Source: Gordionus sp. m RMFG-2023
Taxonomy: Eukaryota > Nematomorpha > Gordioida > Chordodea > Parachordodidae
Assembly: GCF_954871325.1 (NCBI RefSeq)
Contig: NC_088779.1
Coordinates: forward strand, 7,690,846 to 7,754,845
Reading direction: 5' to 3'
DNA length: 64,000 nucleotides
Positions 24,080-35,359 of this stretch are shown here, one piece after another (positions within the stretch are counted from its first letter, which is position 1; each line of letters opens with the position of its first letter). Position numbers and translations under genes: made by a program. Below the pieces are notes generated by a model. The model was not told the DNA's origin. It worked only from the letters and a program-made list of their open reading frames with translations, and searched no databases.

Positions 24080-25780
24080 AACTAGAGCCTCAAAATTAGT
24101 TTCGAATATTATAGACACACTGATTGAAAAAATTTTATAGAGGATTTGACGGAAAATTATCTATTTTCTATATTAATGGATGCCTCAAATAATGAAAATA
24201 CTAAAACATTCGCAATGAACTCTCCCTTTAAGAAATAATAGTTTCAAATTTAAATAAATAACTTGGAGGCAGAAACTTGAATTTAAAAACAAAAATTAAT
24301 TTAATTAAAAATCTAAGAAATAAAATCATTTATTTAATTCCCCCCGCTTTTATAAATAATCTGGTAACCCTAGGGCTATGTTCTGGCGTTATTTAAGGGA
24401 GACTATCTGGGTTTATTAAAACCAATTTTTGCAAAATAGACTATAACTCCTGTTCTTTTAGATATTATAAGGAAATCATTGGAATTTCCTGGAAATGATT
24501 CGTATTTTATCAAAGAATGATCAATAGTCAGAGAAGGCTATTTTAAATAGCAAACGTAGAAAAGAAAATCTCACACTCTCTGACAAATCATAATCGAAGG
24601 AAGAGGTTATCTCTTGTTGTCAAATATAAATATCAACAAAGTTATTGATTAGCTTCATGATCAAATCAGGAATTTAATAAAAAGGTGATTAGTAACAAAC
24701 GGTTTAGTTTACAAATGAATAGTTCTCAAGATACTCGCGTTTATGTCAAGCAACCATTTATCTACAATACATATATAATGACAAAATAACAGAAAGGTTT
24801 TTCGCACTTACAAAGTTATAAACTATTCTGAAAAGGATTTTTATCTCTTGAGTGAATGCTTTTTTAAACATGAAATTTAAATGAGAAATATAATTGGATA
24901 ATCTTGATAATTCTGCAAATATGCGGGGTGAAATTTTTGGGTTGCAAGCTCGACAAGAGGCTCCAGGTAGTTTGTATATTTGGTGTTACAGTAACATATT
25001 AAATCTCTGTATATGTGATTCATGCGTGAAGGCAAAAATTTATTTGGATTATTGAACAGTTTAACAACTTTCTTTGGGTATCATATAAAAGGATGGATGC
25101 TTAGGTGAACCAGAATAATTCATCTGGCCAAAACAAGTTGAGAAAGCTGCAAAAAATAGGTGTGACAAGGTGGCGGACACGTGAAAAAGCCCTTTGATGG
25201 ATATATGGTAAAGAGAGCTTGTTGCACAATAACGATAAGTGCACTTCAATTTATAATATATAATAAATCATTTGAGAAAAACCCCATCAGAAGCGCAATC
25301 TTTGATCTATAATTTATGTAAAATTAAAACTCTAAGCGGCTATAATATATTTGGTTTGAAATAATGGGGCTACTGTTATTATATATTCAAACTAAAAATT
25401 TAGATAATATGTCAGCATGGAAAATGATAGAATAGGCTATGTCTTATGTATCATCGATAACTATTACATCGATTCTAAATAAAGCAATAAAATTGGCTTC
25501 TAATTTAGAGTATCTTACAGAATGATCTGCCAAAAAATCGAATAGAACGAGCTTGAGATATAGTCACGAAGCTAAGATGAACGTCCTTAACCTTTGAACT
25601 TTATAGGACCGAAGTATTTCGTCCTATAAATGATCAAATTATAAACAGCTTGTCTAAAAGATTTTCTGCGAATAGAGATCTTATTTTGAATGTACAGCAT
25701 TGATGGCATTTTGATGAAATGAATAGTAAAAGTATTTCTGAAAGCCTTGGAAAAACTGGTAAAATATATTGAGTGTTAAA
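24080..25780 (+). pseudogene. decayed hAT transposase, ZMYM1/DUF4371-like
   Basis: Several frames give recognisable pieces in the expected order. About 24,160-24,230 has LFSILMDASNNENTK, the region of the first catalytic Asp. About 24,915-25,040 has ANMRGEIFGLQARQEAPGS and then WCYSNILNLCICDSC, matching the 'NMRGxxxGLQARI...PC..H.LNLC' block of ZMYM1/DUF4371 transposases. About 25,615-25,680 has FRPINDQIINSLSKRFSANR from the C-terminal helical region. Frameshifts and stops break it many times. Ends and target duplication were not found, so only the gene remains are marked. Confidence 0.6.
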
Positions 25781-26750
25781 AATTACGTAATAAATTATGT
25801 TTATTTGCCAGTGTATTCAAGATTTAGCAGCAGAATTGAATGAAACCGACAATGATATCCTATTTACAAGTGAGGAGTCAAATGAAGAGATGGAATATTA
25901 CAATACGATAATAATTCAGAGTGTGATAATAAATGTAACCACTGTTTAATATGCGTGTATGAAATTCTTAAACGCTACAATATGCACATAAGTATATAAA
26001 CTAATTTATTTCTGCATATGAATACATTTTAATTGCGTCATTTATGCAGGTTAATTAGCTGAGAACATTTAGTAAATTAAAAATTATAAAAAATGACTGA
26101 GAACTAATATAGGCCAAGAAAAATTAGAAGCATTTTAATGATGTCAGTTGAATAATAACTATCAGCGCAGATTGAACCAGAATATATTCTAATTTGCGCA
26201 AAGGTTCAAAGTTAATGAGAGATGTAAAAAATTATATATTTCTTAATTCTTTTATTTAAAACTTATTTATATCTATTTATAGTTCGATGCCGGAATTTAT
26301 AAGTGCAGCAATTATATTCTCTGTGCAATATTGTTTAATTGCAATAATTTTATATGAGTAATTAATTGATTTTATATATTGAGTTATTGTTTTATATTTA
26401 ACATGTGATGTATGATTTGATTTTTTAGTGCAATATCGTTGTAAATCTAATATAAAATATATATGTGCAATGAATATTATATGAGCAATGAATATGATTC
26501 TAGATCTGCAATTTTATAAAATAAAATATATGATTACCCTGTCAAACTATTCTTTTTTTTTTATTAAAAATGAAAATCATTTGAACTTATTTTCAAAAAT
26601 AAGAAGTAATAAAAATCATGTAATTCGAAGAAGCCATTTAAGGGAACCCGGCCTAAGGATAGGCAATAGCGGACTGAAACCGCACAATGGGGATATGGGG
26701 GCAAAGACACCATAAATGTGAGGCCGCTAAAAAAATCCTTCGAGGCCATA
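25781..26750. other. AT-rich sequence, no gene recognised
   Basis: The open frames at 26488-26715 (+) and 26564-26767 (-) cross a small GC-richer patch (26,640-26,770) that borders the RT fragment downstream; neither shows a family motif by itself. Confidence 0.4.
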
Positions 26751-26754
26751 GCTA

Positions 26755-26960
26755 TCCGTCCCTGCATAAAGCGGTAGAGTACATAAATTTATAGATTTTA
26801 TTAGGTTGTTGATATCAAAACTAAAAAGTAAGGATCCGAGGTGTTCACCACGTTGAATACCCTCGACCGAAAATATTTTCTTGGGGTTGAATTATTAGGA
26901 AATTGATAGCATGCTAAAAGGAGTTTGGTGTAAGCTGGTGAAAGGGTTCAAGTCGAATGT
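26755..26960 (-). pseudogene. fragment of the LINE-like RT (palm region)
   Basis: One frame reads IFSVEGIQRGEHLGSLLFSF, a decayed form of the RT motif 'EGVQQGDPLGPLLF', followed by DINNLIKSI. Just upstream on that strand, AYTKLLLACYQFP fits the preceding helix. It is a third, very short copy of the family seen at 9-10 kb and 36.6-38.6 kb. Confidence 0.55.
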
Positions 26961-29182
26961 AGGAAGGTGTTGCGTTTTACCATTTATATTTTTAATTACA
27001 TAATATCTATATTTAATATTGCTATAAATTGATTATGTTGTACAAAAATTACATAATTTCTACTATTTAATATTTCTAAAATTGAATTATACTGCTATAA
27101 AATTAGATAAAATTATTGCTTACTATATCTTAAAAATAAAACAATTGAAATTTTGCCTGTTAGTTGGCTAGTAGTCCTCATTGATTTATATTCTTCACAT
27201 ATCTTATTAGCTAAAACTTTCTCAATATATAAAAGAGAGTTAAAACTTTGACATAAAAATTAATTTATCTATAAATGATTATATAACTTAATAAAAAAAT
27301 AAACAAAAATGAAATATTTATATACTATTATTTTTCTAACATATAAATATCAGCTACTATTCAAATATTAACCTATGACCGGAGAAAAAAATTAAATGAA
27401 ATATTAAACCAAAATAGCCTCCATTTATAATTTATTATAATTATAACAGAGTAATTGTTTTAATTAAAAGGTTTTTAGTGACCCTCATAAATATGTTATT
27501 TTCCTAATTAACCTGCTAAATAATAGACGATATAGTATGTATTTTTTTTGGGCCTCATATGTATACGTTTAATAATAATGATAAAATTTATAAACTAAAT
27601 TGGTAAATAACTTAGTCTAGATACAACCAGATATGTCTAATTGGCATTTCTGAATAGCAGGAGGCTTAAAATAGAGATGTTTTATAAAATTATGTATTTA
27701 TATCTAATCTATAATTTTCTAAAATTTAGCGCCATTTTTTATTACACCATATGGTAAATTTTATTGTTATCATTTATTTATAATTTGTAAATAGTTAAAC
27801 GAGTCGACTTTCACACATAAAATATTAATATGTATATAAAATTAGTAAATATATGTTTAGAGAAATTAAATCAATACTAAGAAGTAAATTTAATCTGAAT
27901 AAATATCAGTCCCTTTACTATTTTAGGTGCTCTAAGGTGAGGAATAAAAAATTATTTCAATGCATCTGAATATTATATGGCTTTTCATTGTCACCCGTTT
28001 TGAATCCCAGCTTGAGAATTTGGTAAGCAAGTTAAAAATAAACCGAGTGTAAAGCAAGAAATAATAAATTGGGTTTATTGAATCCTACCGAGGTGTAAGC
28101 AATTACAATTATAATCATCTTATAAATGATAAATGTGACATCTATAAGATAGGCCTATTCAAAAAAAATTCGAATCGAATATTTAAGAATATGAATAATT
28201 ATTTAGTCTGAATTAAACAAATTATTCGGAATATTTTATAAATTGCTTTTAATAAATCTAACATTTGTCATTTCTATTTGATAACCTGCCAATCCGACAG
28301 TTAATGTAATTATAAAAAGCTACCACAAATTTAAAAATATAAATAAAAATTAAAGCAATATTAAAATTTTTATTTGCGTATTTTTTGAATCTAACGAGAA
28401 GTTTATTTAAAAATATAATTTTTTAGATGAACTCGATCAAGGTATTTAATATTATGTATATTAGTGATTTTTTTTATTAAATAGAAGCAATCCATACTAA
28501 TCTAAGATTTAAAAGAACGAGATAACCCAATCAAAATAAAGTTCTCAATGTTACAAATCATAAGATATAAAATAAACATTACAAAAAACTATAGCATTGA
28601 GTAATTGGTATGCCTCTACATAGATAAAAAAACTACTGTAACTGCATTTGAAAAAGATAATTTAGTCTATAATTAATTATATATTTGAGAATGTAACTAA
28701 AAATATTTAACTAGTTACAATTAAAATATTAATTTTTTATAGGTTAGAAATTGCTTATAAATCTGTGCTATTTTTATAAAAATTAGAATCTTATTTGTAA
28801 TTCTTTCCCTTCAATCATATTCAAAATCCATAATTGAGATTGTGGACAGTAGCAATCAAGAAGTAACATAGATGAACTATTAGCCTTATGAAAAAATGTG
28901 ATATGACTTTATATATATATAATGAATAAATTTTTATTAAAAATAATATATGATAAATATTGGACATCCTTAAATCAAAATATCTTATAGAAATCGTATT
29001 GTTTAATAAATAAATTGAACAAAATTTTAATGGTTTCATATATCTAATATTTATTACAATTTTATTTTTATTTTTATTAATATTCTAATTTTATTAATAT
29101 TTTATTTTATACATAATTTATCGTTTAAAAATTAAATAGTCATATTTTTACCATCGATGTATTAGAATCAGTGATTAATATC
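26961..29182. other. long AT-rich stretch without a gene
   Basis: Nothing convincing was found apart from a decayed GTAACTAGTTAC piece at about 28,690-28,720. The minus-strand open frame at 28821-29039 is low-complexity. Confidence 0.4.
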
Positions 29183-29335
29183 AGGCGCGTACGCAGGAAT
29201 TGGGTCTGGGGGGGGGGGGGGATAATAATTTTTTTTTAAAAATATTATTGATCATAAATTTATTAGAACTAAAAACTTTTCTAATATACAATTTTAAAGA
29301 GAATTATAAAAAAATTATATTTAATCCGGCATATA

Positions 29336-29445
29336 AAAAACTATGAAATAAATGTGAATTGAAAAATATTTAACGGATATAACTGGCGGCATTGAAAAAC
29401 TATAAAATAAATGTGAATTATAAAATATAAAGTGAATATAACCAC
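29336..29445. repeat. tandem duplication of about 60 bp
   Basis: ACTATGAAATAAATGTGAATT and ACTATAAAATAAATGTGAATT (each quoted up to one base of difference) head two copies that both run on to GGATATAAC / GAATATAAC. Confidence 0.5.
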
Positions 29446-29679
29446 CATATGAATCTCTTAAATGACCCAAAATAGAAATTTAAATTTTTTGAGCCTTTAA
29501 AATTTATATATAAAGTATAAAAAATTTAAATGTTGGAAATATAAATTAATACATAAAAAATTTCTTGAGATAATTTTTCAATTATCTCATCCTTGCTTAG
29601 CGTTAAATGCCTATGAATATTCAAAATATCCAAACCATTCAATCTAATTTCAGAAGTTTTACTTCATAGGTATGTTTTT

Positions 29680-29960
29680 CACTGGGCTGGGCCTAAATTT
29701 AAAAAAAAAAAAATATGAGCCAGGCTATATATTTTAAAATCAAATATTTGAAATCGCCATTATTAGCTATAAAAATTAAAAATAAATATAATTTATTTTA
29801 GAAAAATTAGGACGGGCCTGAAAAAAATATCCGGGTCGGGTTATATATTTTAAAACCAAATATTTGAAATCGCCATTATTAGCTATAAAAATCCAAAATA
29901 ATCGGACCGGGCAAAAAAGCCTGGTCGGGCCGAAAAAAAATCCGACCCATGCTCTGCAAA
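29680..29960. repeat. GGCCGGG-type repeats nested in the TIR element
   Basis: Three GC clamps (GGGCTGGGCC, CCGGGTCGGG and GGTCGGGCCG) are separated by two copies of the GAAATCGCCATTATTAGC core shared with 8398-8600. The outer right end ATGCTCTGCAAAT matches the hAT-like end of the family. Confidence 0.5.
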
Positions 29961-30835
29961 TAGTACCTCTGTAGGTTCTGTTATTCTTCTTAAAAAAGAA
30001 AATGTTTACTAATGGGAAGATTGCTAATATATATATAACCATTTTAATACATTGGGAATATAATTTAAAATGTGTTTGATATGATGCAAAGCATCCATAG
30101 CATTTTTTGGTACTATATCAACCATAGTTAATTTTTTAATCATAGTTATTCAGCTAATAAGGCATCATAAGATACTTTAACATCATAAAAATTTAACAAA
30201 TTTTTTTTTTTTTTCTATCACCATATGAAAAAGGTTGGGAAGGCTTTTGTGGAAGTTCTGCAGATTGGAAAGTGCTGCATGATGAATTAAAAACCATTCA
30301 TTTATTTGGGTTATAAATGTATCTAAGAGTTGGGACATTTGTTTTATAATACTCCTGATCCTATATTAATATTTTAACTGCTAGCAAGTCGAGGGAGACA
30401 AATATTAAACACGTATAGCTTTGCTTTTGACTCAACAATAAGATATAAAATATGAAATTTCATCAACATTAGCTATAATTTCCTTGAGTTCTAATAAAAT
30501 GCTCTTCGCTATTCTCATCTTCTTAATCAAATCAATGTCTTTTTGAAAAATATAACATAAAATAGTTGTATAATTAAATAATACTTTCTAATGAGAAAAA
30601 AAATTTGGAATAAGTATTGAATCCAATAATTTTCTTGCTTCTAAGGAAAATTTCTTTCAAGTTTCATAGATAATTATTATTTGACTAGAAATTTAGATAA
30701 ATATTACGCCACTAATATTTGAAAATAACAGGTAAAATATTACGCCAAGGAAAACTTGAAATCTAAGGTAATTGATAAAATAACTTAGTAGATGAATGTG
30801 ATAAATAAATGTAATTAAATATACATATGAGATAG

Positions 30836-30910
30836 GAATAAATATTAACAAATATAAATAAATATTAACAAATATAATTAATATTAACAAATATAAATTA
30901 GTATTAACAC
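30836..30910. repeat. four short tandem repeats of about 18-20 bp
   Basis: AATATTAACAAATATAA occurs four times in direct succession with small differences. Confidence 0.65.
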
Positions 30911-31115
30911 TAGTATTTTTAAAAAATATAATCCGGCATCTGCATTTTTTGGCTTGGGGGGGATTTTTCTCCCTACTCCCCCCTCCTCCGCTGCATACGC
31001 GCCTAATTATTATTTACACCTTAAATGAAAAAGGAAGAACTGTATTGCTGCCACCATGTTATATGATGACCTGAGAGTAGATTTTAACTTGAATCATATT
31101 GTACCTTTAACTTTA

Positions 31116-33601
31116 TTAACCCTTCAATACTCCGGTGGGGTGTAGGAAACCCTAGGCATGCTGGAAATGATATTGCATAAAAACGTTTAATTATCATGAT
31201 CTGGATTCTTCAGTAGCTTCATCAAATATATCTTAGAATCTATATTCCAAATTTCACATATTTTGGTTGAGTAGTTTTTAACATATAAGCATTTTGTGAC
31301 TTCTTGGGGTTTGTGAGACCCCACCGGAGTAAATTCGTAATTTTTTTTAAAATTTTTTTTAAAATATTTTATAATTATAAATATATACCACTATATTATA
31401 AAATTTATTAAAACGAAATTTGAATATAACATATTTTGAATGAGATATATGAAATTGAAAACACAAATATTTTTTCTGGTGGAGTTATTTTATGTTATTT
31501 TCTCCAACAAACTCATTTTTTAAATTATTTCTATCATCTACTATGATTTTTGCAGATTCTGAAAGTAAATATATATAAATGTAATTTTTTTTTTGAGGTG
31601 ATTTGGATAATATAATTAATAGTGAGGATGAAGATTTTATGTATGATAGTGATCATGATACACAATCTGAATTAGATGAAGAAGAAGATATATTAGCTGA
31701 AACAGATAATAAGCTTAAGTATTATTTAGGTAAATATAAAATCATTTATCATAGTATATTTCTCTTTAAAATTAGCTAAAAATAAGGTTACTCAATGGAA
31801 AAAGGATTTTCCCAATCAGAGAATAAGAACTCGTCAGCAAAATATAGTTATTGATCAGCCAGGAGTAAAAGAATATGGGAAATTAGCTGACACTCCAGAA
31901 AAATGTTTTGACTTGTTCATAACACCAAAAATGATTGAAGAGATAATTTATCATACCAACTAAAAATTAAAATGTAAGTCAAAATTATAATCAATATGAA
32001 AGTTCTACAAAAGAAGTTGATATAATTGAATTCAAAGTAATATTGGAAATTCTTTATTTAGCTGGAATTTTTAAATCTAACCATCAAAATATGTCTGATT
32101 TATGGAAATCTGATGGGTTTGGAATTGATATATTTAGAGTAACAATGCCTCTTATAAGATTCAGATTTCTAATTCATGCAATGAGATTTGATGACATACT
32201 AACAAGATAAGAGAGAAAGGTGGTAGACAAAGCAACACACATTAGAAATATTTTTCAAGATTTTGTTGGCCACAAATCTTATACAATATCAGAATATGCA
32301 ACCCTAGATGAAATGCTTCCAGCATTTCGTGTTAAATGCCCATTTAGACAATACATGCCAAACAAACCATCCAAATATGGCATAAAACTATACTCCTTGG
32401 TGGATGCCAATATATACTGGAAATCAACCAGAGGGACAATATCAAATAAGTAATAAACCAGCAGATGTAGTCAATAGATTAATTCTTCCAATATCTGGTT
32501 CAGGTCGCAATGTAACCATGGATAATTGGTTTACAAGTTATGATACTGCATTAAGCTTACTACATACACACAAATTAACATTAGTGGGCACATTAAGGAA
32601 GAATAAACCACAAATTCCTAATGATTTTATATTAACAAAGGGGAGGGAAATCTATAAAAGTATATTTGGATTTATGTTCCAAAAAAAAGAAAAAATGTCA
32701 TAATACTATCAACATTTCATCATAATAAAAATATTGATAATAATAACCAACAAAAACCTGAAATCATAACTTTTTATAATATGACTAAAGGTGGTGTAGA
32801 CATGGTTGACCAAATGACAGAAAATTATTCAATTTCAAGAAGGTCATATAGATGGCCCTTAACCATTTTTTATACTTTTTTAAACATAACAACCATAAAT
32901 TCCCATATTATATATACTGCAAACACAAACAAAACAATTACTAGAAGTAGTTTTATTAAAAAATTATCTATGGAACTTATTACTCCCCATTTGGAAATAA
33001 GAAAAAATTGCCTCAGATTGCCGCGAATTCTAAAAGAATCTATTTACAATATATTAGGCAAACAACAAAGTGAGAATATTAAGTCTTCAATAGGAAGGTG
33101 TGGTGTGTGTCCTAGAAAAAAGGATAAAAAAACTAAATATTTTTGTCAAATATGCAAAATAAATTTATGTTTAGAACACATTAATATTTTATGTAACAAA
33201 TGTTTAGATTGTCAAATTTAACATATTTCAATGTTCAATATTTTTTTTATATTTGAATTTATCAGTGTAACTTTTTTTTAATATTGAAGAATAAAGATCC
33301 ATGTTATGAATTATCAGGATTATATGATGGATAAGTTATTTTTTTTAATTTTTAATTTCCAATTTTAAAAAAGTAAGCTTTTTTTTAGAAAATTTTGGCA
33401 CAAATTATAATTATCCTCACCATCTTTAATCTAAACTTAAGAAATAAAAATAAATAAATATTTTATCAAGTTTAAGGTTAGTTCTATCTTATATTCAAAT
33501 ATTAAATCAAAATAATGAATATAACTGGACATATATACATTTGAAATTGGGGTCTATTAAACCCCAATGTCATTTTTTTCACCGGAGTATTGAAGGGTTA
33601 A
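31116..33601 (+). mobile_element. piggyBac transposon, structurally complete, with TTAA TSDs
   Basis: TTAA at 31116-31119 and 33598-33601 flank perfect 18-bp terminal inverted repeats, CCCTTCAATACTCCGGTG at 31120-31137 and its inverse at 33580-33597. This is the exact signature of the piggyBac superfamily. Element length is 2478 bp. Internal motifs GGGGTTTGTGAGACCCC on the left and GGGGTCTATTAAACCCC on the right are further subterminal repeats. Both ends are intact while the transposase gene has a handful of breaks, so the element could still be moved in trans by a related enzyme. The insertion looks fairly young. Confidence 0.95.
31600..33221 (+). pseudogene. piggyBac transposase, mutated
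   Basis: The gene begins with an acidic N-terminus (DLDNIINSEDEDFMYDSD), followed by the DDE core. The three catalytic Asp motifs are present: TLDEMLPAFRVKCPFRQYMP near 32,305, TMDNWFTSYDTA near 32,517, and KGGVDMVDQMTENYS near 32,787. The C-terminal Cys-rich zinc-binding domain, CGVCPRKK...CQICKINLC...CNKCLDC at 33,098-33,218, is intact and followed by TAA. A stop before 32,220 and frame changes near 32,450 and 32,690 split the gene; a small intron near 31,730-31,775 is possible. The start codon is not certain. In the family this enzyme cuts and pastes at TTAA. Confidence 0.85.
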
Positions 33602-35290
33602 TATAAAATGTAATAATCACATTCTAAATCATGAAAAATATATTCATCGTCATCATAACATTAATTTATACACAAACAATCAAAATATAGCTTATATCTT
33701 TTTTGTATATTGTAATCGTTTTTAAATCGAAATAAATAATAATATAACTAAATTGATTTCATTTATTTTATATGTAACATTCCCTTCTAAGATTACTTCA
33801 AAATGCGTGTCTAGTTAAGTTTTGTGTTCTGATTGCCATGAACATGATATTGATTGTTCTGCTCGTGGTTATAATTGTATATCATTTATTTTTAATTATA
33901 ATAATACATGTATGAACTAGTACAGAAATAATACGAATTATTCATAATAATTGCCATACGTTGAATAAAATGATAAATCACAATTGATTAATTACAATGT
34001 CATGTACTATTTATAAGCTGTTTTTATAAATATTTATATACGTTTTTGAATATCTCGTCTTCATGACGCAATCTATAAACCGTTTGGGTTTATTTTCCGT
34101 TCTTTCCTAACTCGGGGTTATAATATTATTTACCATATCATTTCCCTTTCTAAAAAATATTATAGTATAGTATAGGAGTCATCTTGACCATTTTGAGGAT
34201 GCTTGAATATATCAGCTGATAATCTTTTAAACTTGGTATCCAAATATCGTCTTATTATGCTATCTCCTCAATTCCATACAAAAGGTAACTTTATTTATTT
34301 TTAATCGTACCTATTCTCCCACTTATTTTCTCCAAAAACAACTTTGTACCATATTTTTTTCATGGCATCTTTTCCTTTATAATCTATCTACGGAATCATG
34401 TCAGCAATATAAAATTTGCAATCTAATTTTTAAATAGTTAAATTTTTACGAAATCATACTGACTTTATTATCGTTATTAACAAGTAAAGATTTCAACAGA
34501 TGCCACTTTGTCTTAGTCATATAAGTTAACATAACCAGGTGAAATACCTGCGTTGGCCTTGGTTGCTGTAATTAAACAAAAATATCTCTGATGCCATATA
34601 TCCACGTCCGCCTTTCTTTCCTTATTATATTTCCTATTCAATTAGAACGTTTGAATTGATGGTGGTGGCTGAAGCTAAAAAATATTTTGCTATAGTCACA
34701 ACAAAATTTTTCAAACAATTTACTCTGGTAAAATTAGTGTTATTGTCCATGACAATGTGAAGTGGTATCCAAACAAACCTATTGCTTTCATAAGCTCTTT
34801 TAATCTCTCAGTGGTTATAAATTTAACTGGAGTAATGATAGTATATTTTCTGTAAGATCAACTATTAACTAATATTTTTGTTAGAATGGACCAGCGTAGT
34901 AAAATAGTATTTAAATTACGCGTTCAGTCGCCATGTTTTTTGAGAAGTCATAATTATTTGAAATGGCTTTTCACATTACTTTTACTATAATGTCTAAGCA
35001 ATTTAAAAGTTTCAATTATTCGTTCCACTGAACTAATCCTCTTTATGTATGTATTATCTCCTTATTTCAATAATTTTAAAGCTCTTTTGATGTTAGTTGT
35101 CTACCATTATCATTTGCAAACTTTTTAGGTAAACTCGACCGGGCGCAATTTCACAACCTTATATTATTGTCATCAGAGTATTGGATTTAATATTTATGTC
35201 GACCTATTAATTGCTTATCTTCACTAACGAAATAGAAATTTGATTTAATATTATTTGCATAACCCTTTAATTTTTTAAAATTAATTTTAG
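33602..35290. other. AT-rich sequence; no gene assigned
   Basis: A short signal-peptide-like frame starts at 33838 (MNMILIVLLVVIIVYHLF), but no exon junction fits it to the next exon. Around 34,650-34,760 on the minus strand, TSLHIVMDNNTNF resembles a transposase-type motif, too short to classify. Confidence 0.35.
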
Positions 35291-35359
35291 ATTTTATCCC
35301 AGTTGCTCTGGAAGCAGAGGAAGAAATTTTGGAAGAAGAAGAGGCTGTAGTGGAAGAAA
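35291..35359 (+). CDS. 69-nt acidic exon, possibly 5' of the array
   Basis: After TTTTAG the phase-1 frame reads DFIPVALEAEEEILEEEE and then AVVEE, followed by a GTTTAATA donor. If the donor is not used, the frame stops five codons later (TAA at 35,375), making this a terminal exon instead. It shares ALE and VEE words with the array exons. Confidence 0.45.

Larger units (their letters stand above)
29183..31004. mobile_element. non-autonomous TIR element with G/C runs at both ends, 1.8 kb
   Basis: AGGCGCGTACGCAG at the left and its inverted partner AGGCGCGTATGCAG at the right differ at one base of 14. Inside each end lies a homopolymer block (13 G on the left; C-rich CCCTACTCCCCCCTCCTCC on the right). 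The GGCGCGTA...GGGGGG pattern resembles ends of hAT-like elements in other animals. The interior is AT-rich, holds a nested GGCCGGG repeat (29,680-29,960), and has no transposase. No clear target duplication. Confidence 0.65.

Noticed and set aside
28821-29039. Minus-strand 72-codon open frame
   Set aside because: Ile/Leu/Tyr-rich low-complexity translation of AT-rich DNA with no motif or splice support.
30693-30890. Minus-strand 65-codon hydrophobic frame
   Set aside because: It crosses the short AATATTAACAAATATAA tandem repeats and simply translates them.
33838-33900. Signal-peptide-like start MNMILIVLLVVIIVYHLF as first exon of the micro-exon gene
   Set aside because: Attractive position, but possible donors leave phase 0 while the next exon needs phase 1, and hydrophobic frames are common by chance in T-rich DNA.
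34640-34760. Minus-strand HIVMDNNTNF-like transposase motif
   Set aside because: Too short and isolated; no second motif could be placed.
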